The notes beneath the pieces are model-generated. The model saw nothing but the letters and a program-made list of their open reading frames with translations, made no database searches and had not been told where the DNA came from. A DNA stretch of 64,000 bases, from contig CM034591.1 in the NCBI GenBank assembly GCA_020091685.1, positions 12,906,833 to 12,970,832 of the forward strand, given 5' to 3'. Position numbers and translations under genes: made by a program. Positions 25,302 through 36,002 of this stretch are shown here, one piece after another. Source of the DNA: Lutjanus erythropterus (lineage: Eukaryota; Chordata; Actinopteri; Lutjaniformes; Lutjanidae). Every line of letters begins with the position of its first letter. Position 1 is the first letter of the stretch.

Positions 25302-25610
25302 TGACTATCCTACACACACACACACACACACACACACCTGAGAGCCCACAGCCTGTGTCAGATGACTTTAAAATGTAGTCAGTTGCTCAATACAAATCAC
25401 ATTGCAATGTTGGAAGGAAATAACGTAATGCACTGGATTTCAAAAAATCCAATCTAATCTTTATTTATTAGAATTATTTCATAACCTAACAGAAGTATTG
25501 CACCTTATGCAAAAAAAGGAGGCGGCCACAAAAATTTGAGTTAGAATGCAAAAGCAGCACTTACTAAAAATGTTCAGCTTCTACATGACTATCCTGCACA
25601 CGCATGCATG

Positions 25611-25641
<31 letters not shown>

Positions 25642-25888
25642 GAGAGCCCACAGCCTATGTCAGATGACTTTAAAATGTAGTCAGTTGCTCAATACAAATC
25701 ACATTGCAATGTTGGAAGGAAATATTGTAATGCACTGGATTACAAAAAATCCAATCTAATCTTTATTTATTAGAATTATTTCATAACCTAACATTAGAAG
25801 TATTGCACCTTATGCAAAAAAAGGAGGCAGCCACAAAAAGTTGAGTTAGAATGCAAAAGCAGCACTGACTAAAAATGTTCAGCTTCTA
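25302..25888 (+). repeat. tandem duplication of a 284-bp unit containing a CA microsatellite
   Basis: Unit 1 (25302-25585) and unit 2 (25586-25888) share the order TGACTATCC, a (CA)n run, CCTGAGAGCCCACAGCC, then about 230 bp that differ at only a few positions. Length differences lie mainly in the CA run and a 3-4 bp indel. High similarity suggests a recent event. Confidence 0.9.
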
Positions 25889-27746
25889 TTTTAAATGTCA
25901 ATAAAATGAATAAAAACTTAATTATCCCTGTTAATAAATAAAAATGTAATCAAGAAATCCTTGACATTGTAGCTACAATTACACATTTTCAATTGTAATC
26001 AGAGCTGATTATATTTGTAATCTGATGACATAAACTTGATTACGTGTAGTCTGTTACTACTCAACCAGGGTTCAAAGATAATGTTTATTTTTTTCATTTG
26101 CCAGTCAAGCAGGTGGGTCAGAAATCTAATTGCCCAAAGTCAATTTTTACTAGCCACAGTTCAAATTGTTTTATTTATTAACGGTTAACAACAAAGAATA
26201 AAGGTCATGTTTAATTGAGGGATCTAATGTCTATAAAATGTCAGAAAATAGTGAAAAACGCCCATTGCAGTGTTTTAAAGTCCAAGTTGATGTCTTTAAA
26301 CATCTCGTTTTGTCAGCCTACAACATAAAGATATTCAGCTTAATGTAATTATAAAAGGAGAAAAGAAGGAAATCTCCATACTTGAGAGACAGAAAACAGG
26401 TTTCTCTGCCAATTCTCATAGAAATGACTAACAACTAATTGATGAACAAAATTATTTAATAGTTTAATATTTTTTTTTACCACCTAGTCATGTGGTCAAG
26501 TGAGCTGCTAGATTTTCTAGTCCAACATGGCATTTAAGTAGCCTTGAGCAAGCAGATCAAACTGTTGAGCCCTGTCAACCCTGACTGCCTAGCAAGAGAT
26601 ACAGAAGTATCTGCTGCTGTACCACCAGACTACAGAGCGGCTTTTTCCTGCAGGCTTTTTTAATTTATCCTCCTCCACCATGCAAAATACTTTGTTTTAT
26701 CTTTGTTTATTCACCCAATCTGCTGTATATAATTTTAATAATCAATGGCTGTGGAGAATAAAATAAAGTATAGTGGCAAAGGAAGAAGAAGGAAGGAAGA
26801 AGTTCTCAGTGACGTCAGCAAACAAGCAATCAAAAATATGTCAAATATAGCTCCAAGCTCCCACAAAGCATCAGAAATACCACCCAAACTTTCTGCAATA
26901 TAGATTTTTTTGTGGGGGTTGCGAACACCCACCTGCTTATTCTGGAAGGTCATGACTCAAAAACTGTTGAGAACCACTGCCATAGTGCACAACTGAGAAG
27001 ATGTTTAACCAAATACAGAAAAACTTTAATTGTACAAATCACTTTGCTACAAACCAGTTTGTGTTGCTTTTATTATTAACTGTACAAACAGTGGAGATCC
27101 AGGCATAAGTAGTGCATAGAAGCCTCTTGAAAGGTCTGTTAAACAGATTTACAGATGCAGTGTTTGATGGGGCAAAGTTTGGTTCACATATTATCATCCA
27201 TTCTCATATCATCCCCAGAAATACAGTCAGTTTAGTTTAGTGCAGACCTATTTGATTTTAAACGACCTTTTTTATAACATTCAACACTAACAGGACATAA
27301 AGCCCAGCAACAACAACAACAACATATAAACACTTTTTCTTTAACAGAAGACAGCAAACGCATTGATTCTCCTCCTACTCATTGTCTGACGGCTGCAAAA
27401 TGTCTTTGAGTAATTTGTTCCAGTTTGTGTGAGTCATCAGAGGATGATAGTGGGAAGTACCAGCATTGGATGATTCAGTCCATGTCTTTGGTTTGTGGTC
27501 ATCTTGGCAATGTCGGACATAAAGGATCACACGGACAGAGTTTTTTTTTGCAAGTTTTAGCCCAAGAATCACAAATACTCTATATTAAGTGAACCATTTT
27601 CCAAAGCATTTGAGTGGATTTTTCTTAGTTTGTGGACAGACACTTTTTCAGTTTCTCTCAATAAAGACTATTTGAGACTTTAAAATGTAAAAATTCTAGC
27701 TTGTTCTTGTTTGTTTCCTAGTTCAGTTGTAAAGACGGGTGAGCGT

Positions 27747-28020
27747 TAGGGCTGGATATCAGTACTCAATACCTTTACGGTATCAACTGAAATAACTCTG
27801 TACCAAGTTGTATCGAAACTTCTCCAGTCAAACAATACCTGCATTCAATACTTTTGGTATCCAGATCTAGAAAAAAAAAGACTGTATGATTTTGCTTGCA
27901 ACCAATCACTGCGACCCTCATAAAAAAGAACATTCAAAAAAAGGTATCAAATGAAGTACTCCACTGGTATTGGTATCACTTTAAGGATACTGTTATTGGT
28001 ACTGATAACATAATAGTAAG
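27747..28020. repeat. dispersed repeat with GGTATC inverted motifs
   Basis: Starts GGGCTGGATATCAGTACTC and contains many GGTATC/GATACC-type motifs in both orientations (to about 28010). This resembles a short non-autonomous DNA element. A similar patch lies at 36820-36930 in slc30a4 intron 1 of the coding part. Confidence 0.4.
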
Positions 28021-28034
28021 TGTTGTCATACAGG

Positions 28035-28328
28035 CTAAAGGACCATTAACCCCCAAATCAAAAACACACTTTTTCTCTTACCTGTAGTGCCGTTTATCCA
28101 GCTAGATAGTTTTGGTGTGAGTTGCCAAATTTTTGGCCTTAAACATGTCTGTCTTCCTTAAAAATGTAAGTAGATGGCACTTAGCTGAAAACTATGGCTA
28201 ATATCTTCATGGCTATGGCAAATATAAAACTTGGCAACTCACATCAAAGCAATCTAGATGGATAAACAGCACTACAAGCTGGAGTAAGAATATCTATTTT
28301 TGATTTTTGGAGTGAACTGTCCCTTTAA
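28035..28328. mobile_element. MITE with inverted repeats
   Basis: The left arm contains CCAAATCAAAAAC and a GTGTGAGTTGCCAA block; the right arm contains TTGGCAACTCACATC and TTTTTGATTTTTGGAG, and ends GTCCCTTTAA. The arms are inverted complements over about 100 bp. No coding capacity. Confidence 0.65.
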
Positions 28329-28766
28329 GAAACTTCAGGAGTCAAGTCACCTGATTAACAACTCATATCCCGAAAGCACCAAAAATGATATAACAGACAT
28401 AATAGCAATAACAACAATAGCTAACAGGTGGTAAACCTGTGATCAAGTTCCACAGTTCCAATTAAAAAGGTCTGGAATATAAAACAATTGTTTCAGACAG
28501 GCATTAAAGCATCGATAAAGCACTAATTTTAACGTCTAAATTGTGGTATTATGCAATAATTCACCTCAACCCCGTCACATCAATGAGCACTGTCGACTAC
28601 ATGACCATGTAGCAATAATTTAAAGGTACAGTTCAGATTATTTAGAGCCAGACAGCTGTTTCTCTGCTGAAGGTAATACATTGACTATAAATAAGTATCC
28701 TATAAAACCCTGCTTTATATAATCTGAACTATGCCTCTAGGTTGGACAATAACAAAAGCGGATGTT

Positions 28767-28772
28767 TTTATT
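28767..28772 (-). terminator. candidate poly(A) signal of bloc1s6
   Basis: AATAAA on the minus strand (TTTATT on plus), about 380 bp after the bloc1s6 stop. It is the first canonical signal seen downstream. A longer 3' UTR cannot be excluded. Confidence 0.45.
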
Positions 28773-29150
28773 CAGTGTGATGGATTGATGATGATGCTGC
28801 TTGGGTTGCAGGGAAAACACATTCAAAGATCTCTAAATGCTGGGGGCGTTTGGGTCCTACCGGTCTAAGACACACATGACATGACCACAACGTCTGTGTT
28901 TGGGATCGGGTTTGAAATCTTAGCTGCATCTCACCTCTTCTCTGTCTGCCCTCTGTCTGATTCTCTGGCGTAATCTGTCAAATCAAGGCAGATACGCTCC
29001 AAAAATGATCTTAAAAAAAAAAATCGAAAATACTTGAACTTTGGAAAATGGTCAACGGTAAAGTAACGTGCAGTTGATATGTAATAAATAGGCTCAAACA
29101 TGCAAAACCACCTGTATGATCCGTTAATACAGCAGACATACTTGGGGATC

Positions 29151-32100
29151 CTATGTTCTTTTTGCAGGTTTGGCAATAAGCTGCCTTTCTCTCTCCAGCT
29201 CCTTCTCACGCTGCTGCTCCTTCTCCAGCGCCTCCTTCTGCTTCTGTTGCTGCAGCTTCAACGCTCGTTTCTGACAGAAAACAGCAGTCAACATTTAATC
29301 AGTGTGTGCATTCGTTTGCATCCCTCACATCAACTATACTAATGCTAGCAAAACACTTGTTATAAAACAGACTGAGATGAGAGCTACCTTTAGTTTAGTT
29401 GTCTTTTCATGGAGCATAATCATCTCTTTCCTTATGTTCACCAGTTTATTGTGGTAAACCTTCGCCTCTGTAAACTAAAGACAAGAAATTGGATTAGCAT
29501 TCATTCCTGCCAGCTGGGGTATAAGGTACAAACAAGAGCTACATGAGTACAAATGAGATTATATTCAGTCCAAACATACCAGAGAATTGAGGTCCAGTAA
29601 GGTGTTACATTCTCTGAACTTGGTGACCTCTTGGTCCAGTGTGTCCAACAACACCAGCTGATTTTGTCTGATTGAGACAAAAAAAAAAAAGGAGAAGCAA
29701 ATGCATGAAGCGCATTTTGTCACTAAAACATTACTCATTTAAGGACATCAGTGGAATATTCAAGTCAATAGACAGAAAAAATGCATATATGCTACTAACT
29801 CAGACAAAGACAGGATGTTTATAAAATGTTTATAAATGCCCCACAGAATTTATGACTTAATACATTCAACTGAACACCAGCATGTTGGCACTCAGCACTA
29901 CCAGCATTAAAGAAACTGGTCCATCCATCCAGCTCTGCTTGACGCATGATAACCTGTGTCACCCATTTGTTTACTGCATACTTGTGTCTGTGTATGTCAA
30001 TATGTGTGCGGGTGCATCACATTCCTGATTGTTGTCCAGGCAAACACAGTTTTTTTCTTAAGATCTCCTTTTACTTTCTCATCATTCACACACCGATTGA
30101 TAGGATTTTTTTTTAAGGAATAGATCTTCACTCCTTATTTTCTAATCACCCTTGACATTTAAAAAGACAGTTTGTTTCTCCTTTATGGAAGCAAATAGTC
30201 AAACATATTGGAGAATGCTTTTGATGAATAGTGATGGACAGAGGGAGGGGGGAAAAAGTATAATCTGATATGATCCATTAGTCTAAACCTGCCATTTCCA
30301 GCCTTGAACCTTTAATCCCAACTGTGGTCAACAAACAAGACAAGTCATACCAATGACAAGATATAAGAAATGACATTCATGCCAATAAACCCTGTTAAAC
30401 CGACACTGAATTGAAATTGAAAAGATGGCCATTCAATTTTAACTTTGATGAGTCCAAGGCATTAATTGTGTCGTGGAAGAGAGAAAACCCCATCAATTTA
30501 AACGACATAGGTCAATGATCAAGATCAAAATTAATTGTCTTGGCAGTCATCATATGGTCTGAGCAGCCTTTCAGTCATAATATTTAGGTGTTCATATTTT
30601 CCCCCATCTTCGTTAAGTCAACCTAACAACAGTTATTTTGAATTTAGGACAGGGGCTATGCCATCTTCCCTGAGGATTTCTAACTTAGGAAATTCTTTAG
30701 TAATTCTGTGATAGCCAAGTTCCTGTCCTAAGATAAGATAGGATTTTTTTCTAAGCGCAGAATGCTGAAATGTTGAATGTTTCTGTAATACCAAAAATCC
30801 CAAATGGCATCCTAACCTTACATAATAAAGAATTTCAGACTTTCTAATCAGTTCCTGATCTAGCCCAGTCTCCTGTCACTTTGCAGTTTTTCCCTAAACT
30901 GGATGAAACAGTGCTTATTAAAAAGTATTAGAAAGTATTATTTAAGTGTTGCCTTGCTAGTGACCAAAGGTTGTTTGTCAATTAAACACATAGCAAATAC
31001 TCACGTGAGCTCCTGGAGGGCTCGTTTAGAGCTCTGTAGATCTGGTAGGTAGTGAGAGATTAATCCCTCTGCGAGTTTGTCCACCGCTTTCTTATCCACA
31101 ATCACATTCTCTACAGGAGCTGAGCTCTCCAGACGCAATGACTCCGGCTGTGCCAGCTGGAGACCTGTCAAATATTTAAGAGAACATGTACAACAAATTT
31201 AGAAGGAAAAAAAAAGTCCCTTCAATAAATTAACCATTATCATTCTTTTATGGTGGTCTGAGGGCATCTTCAAGTCTTCTGCTCTGACACTTTAGATAGA
31301 AGATTGCAGTATTTTAAGTGATCCAGTGTAATTAGTGTCTTTGACATAAATAAGGGCTGAAAGCTGAACAGACTACACTGTACAGTGCATTCAATATTTC
31401 ATTTATTTTTCACCAAAATAATCACCAGACAATGCCAGTATACTGCAGCAAGCAATAACAGAAATTTTGTCCTGCATGAAAATTGTTTATGAACATGCTT
31501 AAACTAATTTGAAATTTGAACAAATGTTGAATTGTCCAGAAAATTGCTATTTTACATCTCATCTGGTCTTTTATCTAATTTTTGCTGCTCTGAAACTCTG
31601 CCCTAACCTGCTGCAGACACTGGGTGATGCATCAGTAATCTACCTGTACCTGAAATGATCTAGGAAAGACTGCTTAAACTTAGACAGCTTAAACTAGTTG
31701 AATGATAGCAGAGTTGGGCATGTTAGTGTAAAAAAAACAGTGCAGTGACAATATAACACTATATGCATCATATTTGTGTTTAATTACCCTGAAAAACACA
31801 TTTTGGCTAATGTGCGGGATCCATGTTTGTTTGCTTTTCAGGCACTCCTGTATTACTAAGCGACAAGTTGATTATGTCAGAGCTTTCAGAAAAAAATTCT
31901 TACTCATAATCATGGTTTAGATGTTGGCATGAATGCTATTTACAAGTCAGAAACTGGTAATTACGATAACTAATAATATGACATGAACACAGCATAACTT
32001 AAGATGTTTTTGACTCAGTATCCACTGATTCTGGGACCTTGGCTTACATTAGGCACTAAAGGTTGTGATATCTCAGCCTCTGTGTTCCTGCTACTTTGAT

Positions 32101-33073
32101 TTTAACCTTTTTTTGTCCCTCAGATCTGGATACTCAGCAAACTTATTCTGTACAAAAGGTTAAATAGATACTTTGTCACCACTTCTGTTACTTATTTTTT
32201 TCAAACTTTTATTTATTCATTTATTTTGTTCTGAGAGGTTCTAAGTATGCTTTTTTTGGTAGTGTTTTTTGTCTTTCTGTTATTTGCCCTTTTGCTTGTT
32301 TGTCTGTTGGTTTTGTTTGTTGTTGGTTTTGTTATGACTGTATGATTATATATTGCTGCTGGGTTATGGTACATAAATAAAAATATGTTGAAAAACAACT
32401 TCTCAATACTTCAATACCTTTTCAATTACACATGATTTTAAACATTGCAATATAATTAATTATTGTATCTTAAGTGTCAAAACTATAAAAAAAATATCTA
32501 AATACTCATTCAAGACCTCAATTCAATTCAGTCTTTACTGTACTGACTGTTTGGCTTGGAACAAAGCAAAAATAGACAATGTTCAGTCACTTTTTCTGTA
32601 ACTGCAGGTTGTTGATCCAGTGTTTCCCCTATCCTTGTCCTCAGAGCTCACTGCCCTGCATGTTTTAGATGTTTCCCTGCTCCAACACACCTGATTCAGA
32701 TGATCAGCTCGTCATGAAGCCTCTGTCTGACAGCCTGAAGCCTGATAACAAGCTGATCATGTGAATCATGCTTCTGGTTTTTCTTCATTCTTTTTGCAAT
32801 GGTATTTTGATTCTAGTATTGCATCTATGTTTAAAATTCTGGTATGACAATTCTGCATGCCTAACTTTTAATACAAGACATTATTTTGATGGTCATGGTC
32901 ATTTCCTTGAACCCCCACAAGTGAATGAAGACGTATAAGCTGCCATATGACAGGCATAAAGACAGGCAGTAAAGAGCAGGTTAACATCAGCACACATACT
33001 GCAGGTTACCTTCACTGTGTGCAAGTTCACTGTGGGACGAAGGTCCTTCATCTTCCATCCCCTCTACCTCCAT
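29151..33073 (-). CDS. bloc1s6: BLOC-1 subunit 6 (pallidin)
   Basis: Pallidin is a coiled-coil subunit of BLOC-1, the cytosolic complex that sorts cargo from endosomes to lysosome-related organelles such as melanosomes, and it binds syntaxin. Five coding exons on the minus strand: 33010-33073, 31005-31164, 29580-29667, 29388-29474, 29151-29270; 519 bp, 172 aa, the same length as human pallidin. Recognisable conserved segments are DKKAVDKLAEGLISHYLPDL in exon 2, the LLDTLDQE heptads in exon 3, NKLVNIRKEM in exon 4, and a Lys/Glu/Gln-rich helix ending KPAKRT in exon 5. Residues from about 75 to the end are predicted coiled coil. The start ATG (33071-33073) is the first in its exon. An untranslated exon lies upstream at about 33353-33420, with its donor after 33352. 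The gene is divergent from slc30a4 with a very short shared promoter. Confidence 0.95.
32618..32768. mobile_element. truncated copy of the hAT-like palindromic MITE
   Basis: Begins CAGTGTTTCCCC and follows the left arm and centre of the element at 24800-25013 (TGCATGTTTTAGATGTTTC, CTGCTCCAACACACCTGATT). It stops just into the right arm after GTGAATCA. It lies in bloc1s6 intron 1. Confidence 0.8.
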
Positions 33074-33351
33074 ATGCAACCACTCTGTTCACCCAGAACT
33101 GCTGTTATAACCTGAAAAGAGGCACCAAACAATCAGACACATGAATCTCAGTGTTTTATCAGATGGACATTATAAGATGAACCTCTGAGTCATTCAAAAC
33201 GTTAGATTATCACAACATCAGGCAACGCTGAGGAAGTGTTTAGCTAGCTTACTGGGCTGCATTATAATGACACTTTAAATGACACTTTAGCAACCAGGCA
33301 GCGAGCAGCTCCAAGATCTGTAGCTAAACATTTCAGTCAACACCATCTTAC

Positions 33352-33420
33352 CTGTTTGTCTGTCTATTTAACTGTTACTATAGGTGTGAAGAGTTGAGTT
33401 ATGTTGCCCAAAGGCAGGAG
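33352..33420 (-). other. bloc1s6: 5' untranslated exon of bloc1s6
   Basis: On the minus strand, AACAG/gtaaga marks a splice donor with the exon ending at 33352. The next exon has its acceptor (ttttcag) just upstream of the coding ATG region at about 33112. The outer boundary (transcription start, near 33400-33420) is inferred only. Confidence 0.5.
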
Positions 33421-33460
33421 AGACATCGGCAAGATTTTGGATTTGTTGCTACGTCTGGTC

Positions 33461-33696
33461 GCGTCTACAGGAGAACCCTTGATTTGCGAAGCTCTCGCGA
33501 GATTTGTACGTTGTTTTTATTCATGGAGCACGTCGCACAAACTAATCGTGTTTTATAATCCGATAATGAGTGATTAAGATATGTTTAAATTTAGAGGCAA
33601 AAAATACCAGGTTACGATTAAGAAAAGATCACAGTTTGAGTCAAAAATCTTTCTCTCGCGAGACTTTCACGGATCTGGAGTTTCCATCTAGACGCG
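33461..33696 (+). repeat. TCTCGCGAGA-bearing repeat, copy B (bloc1s6-slc30a4 promoter)
   Basis: Begins CGCGTCTACAGGAGAACC and ends GGAGTTTCCATCTAGACGCG, which are inverted complements with a few mismatches. TCTCGCGAGA occurs at 33493-33502 and 33654-33663. Same orientation and internal order of blocks as copy A. Starts about 40 bp from the inferred bloc1s6 transcription start. Confidence 0.8.
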
Positions 33697-33724
33697 TCCT
33701 GATTTGTTTCTGCGTCTAAAAAAT

Positions 33725-33753
33725 GTCATGTGACTCCTGCGTCATCATGTGAC
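33725..33753. promoter_or_regulatory. paired TCATGTGAC M-box/CLEAR-like sites
   Basis: Two direct copies of TCATGTGACTCC, at 33726-33737 and 33745-33756, lie between repeat copies B and C. GTCATGTGAC (33725-33734) differs by one base from the palindromic CLEAR element bound by TFEB/MITF-family factors. Function is inferred from motif and context only. Confidence 0.45.
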
Positions 33754-33770
33754 TCCGAACGAAAGATCAC

Positions 33771-34007
33771 ACATCTAAAAGGGAACCCTTAATTTGAATA
33801 ACGATTGCAAGATACCTAAATGTTGTTTCTTCGTTGTGCACGTTGTACAAACTAATTTTGTTTTGTAATGTTACGCCGCTGTGGTTAAGATCTGGACAGG
33901 TTTAGGGCTGGAAATACCTGGTTAGGGTTAGAGAAAGATCCTGGTTTGGGTTACGGTGAACACTCTCGCGAGATCTGTCGCCGTTCTGAGGTTCCCTTCT
34001 ACACAGG
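33771..34007 (+). repeat. TCTCGCGAGA-bearing repeat, copy C (bloc1s6-slc30a4 promoter)
   Basis: Begins CATCTAAAAGGGAACCC and ends GGTTCCCTTCTACACAGG, an inverted match. The right TCTCGCGAGA is kept (33964-33973); the left one has decayed. The core shares CACGTTGTACAAACTAAT with the other copies. It ends just before or within the untranslated first exon of slc30a4. Confidence 0.8.
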
Positions 34008-35395
34008 AACGCGATGGAAACCAAACCTGCTAGTGCTACTTCCGAGTGCGGAGGTAGCGGTATGACTCCTCTGATGTTTACAGCAGTATTACCATGACAG
34101 TTTTCAACTGACAAACTTGTGCGAAGCTTGTCACACTAAAAACTACAAATATAGGTAAGTCTGACATATTTTTTTCAACAAATTACTGTACTAAAAAGCG
34201 TTGTCTGTTTGTCGCCAACTGACAGGATAAGATAGCTAACCGTTACTAGCTAGCTTGTTACTGTTTAGCTAAGGCTGTTTTTAAGAGGACTATTGAACTC
34301 AAAACTTGATCGGCTCTTGTGGAAACGTGAGCGACTCAAGGGTGTATATTCAACACATTAAGTCATCAGCTTGACAGCGACATGGTTAGGTCTGTTGAGA
34401 CGTCTTTATTGAAATTGCTGAGCTGTGCAGATGGGTGAAACGATGCTCTGTCTCTTCCTTTGTATTTAAATAGTCTATCCCACCCAAAGAAAACTCGTCT
34501 TCAATTTCAACAAGTCCTGAGAATATAATGCCTTTTGATCATTAATTGTATCAACATTATTAATGTTAAATGCAGTAATAAACATATACATAGCAATACA
34601 TTTTAATGAAAAAGGCAAATTACTAATAATTATAACGCATTTTGGGACGACATAAGACAAAGGGCTTGGTCATTTCCATATACGTATATCACAAGACTAA
34701 ACAAGTACTTCACAATATATATCCAACAAGTCTTTGTATCTCCAAATTTTTAGACATTGAATACTATATATACTATACTAATGTATATTTTACATATATA
34801 CTAATGTATATTTTGCAGTGAATACCATTGTATCCATTCAGTTACATTTTGGACTGGAATGAAAGATTATATATTGTGTGAAACTAATCATTAGGGATGT
34901 AGCAATACCAGAAACACAAGGTATGATAATACCACGATAATAAGTCTATGATTCGATATTTATTGCAATATTAAAAAAACAAAGAAAAATGAAAAATGAC
35001 GGCATGAAAAAATGTTTTCAGTTAAATAAGTCTGATGTGTACAGCACTTTTTGATCATACGTAATTACTTTTTTCCTTTTAATTTAAAGTGCTTTAAGTA
35101 AATTATTTACAATTGCAAAACAAAAAACGATTGACCTCATTGTAAACTTATTGATTCTGCATGGTAAATTTAACATTCATAAATGCAAGATGGCAAATAC
35201 TACCCCCAGTTTCACTGGATTTTTATGCAAATACATACACGCTGAAAAAGTAACAAAACTGTCCAAGTGTACATTGAACTTTTGAATGACAAATAACGCA
35301 TGCTTTTTTCCTCCACCTATTTTCTCAATAATTTTATGTTAAAAAAGATTCTGTATCCTTTACTGTTTTTTTTAATTAATGTAATTTATATGCAC

Positions 35396-35740
35396 TAGGG
35401 CTGCACAATCACTCGCACTAAAATTGCAGTTTGACTAAGTGTATCCCAATCACAGAACCAGAGCCAAATTGCAGATTTCTGAAAAAGGAAAAATGTGTGA
35501 GAAAACAGCATTTTAATGAGGTATTGTGCTGCATAGATGACCTTCTCCAGCTGAAAGAAATCATGTTTGTTTGGTGCAGATCTGAATAAATATCACATCA
35601 TCACAATTTTAATAGTTTTTTTCTGTCAACATGAAAATTGTAATGCATCATAATTTCCAGTAATCTTAGTGCATCGTGCAATTGCCTATCTCAGTCAATA
35701 TAATTGCATTAGAGCATTTTTCTCGAATCGTGCAGTCCTA
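35396..35740. mobile_element. hAT-like MITE in slc30a4 5' UTR intron
   Basis: Left end TAGGGCTGCACAATC and right end GAATCGTGCAGTCCTA are inverted complements with mismatches. The flanking 8-mers ATATGCAC (35388-35395) and ATACACAC (35741-35748) agree at six positions, consistent with an aged 8-bp target duplication. No coding sequence. Confidence 0.6.
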
Positions 35741-35864
35741 ATACACACTGACCTTTCAGTTTGGATACTGTTATGTTGATCACATCTCTGAAGTTTGAAT
35801 ATATGAATGTTTATTAATTAAATTATTTTTAAAAATGTCACTTTCCTTTATTGTTCTCCTCCAG

Positions 35865-36002
35865 GTGCTAAAATGGAACAGAAAAATTGAAGTTTTCAAC
35901 CCTGCCCACTACAAAAATGTGAATGATTACCCCAGAAGACAGTATTGTTAACCTATAGACAGAACATACCTGGATATACCTTGCTAGCATAATAATTAAA
36001 AC
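35865..36002 (+). other. slc30a4: slc30a4 5' leader with three short upstream ORFs
   Basis: The acceptor ctcctccag ends at 35864, so this leader is continuous with the coding exon. It contains three upstream ATGs with stops before the main ATG: 35873-35890 (5 codons plus stop), 35917-35922 (ATG directly followed by TGA) and 35923-35958 (11 codons plus stop). The main start at 36003 is the first ATG opening a long frame. Confidence 0.7.

Larger units (their letters stand above)
11950..28750. other. 17-kb gene-free interval between nmrk2 and bloc1s6
   Basis: No coding exons with recognisable protein similarity on either strand; the longest open frame (17589-18101) has no family features. The interval holds Tc1 relics (15459-16274, 22513-23753), a duplicated segment (16275-16593 and 17209-17494), SINE and MITE copies, a hAT-like palindrome (24800-25013) and a tandem duplication (25302-25888). 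The remainder is AT-rich DNA in which I see nothing assignable. Confidence 0.6.
33421..34154. promoter_or_regulatory. bidirectional promoter of bloc1s6 and slc30a4
   Basis: The first exons of the two divergent genes are separated by roughly 600 bp. The gap is CpG-richer than its surroundings and holds three perfect TCTCGCGAGA palindromes (33493-33502, 33654-33663, 33964-33973), a motif known from housekeeping promoters and bound by BANP and ZBTB33/Kaiso. It also holds two TCATGTGAC boxes (33726-33734 and 33745-33753). Most of the interval consists of two tandem copies of a repeat (33461-33696 and 33771-34007). No TATA box is evident. The untranslated first exon of slc30a4 ends at the donor after 34154 (atag/gtaagt). 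Confidence 0.75.
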
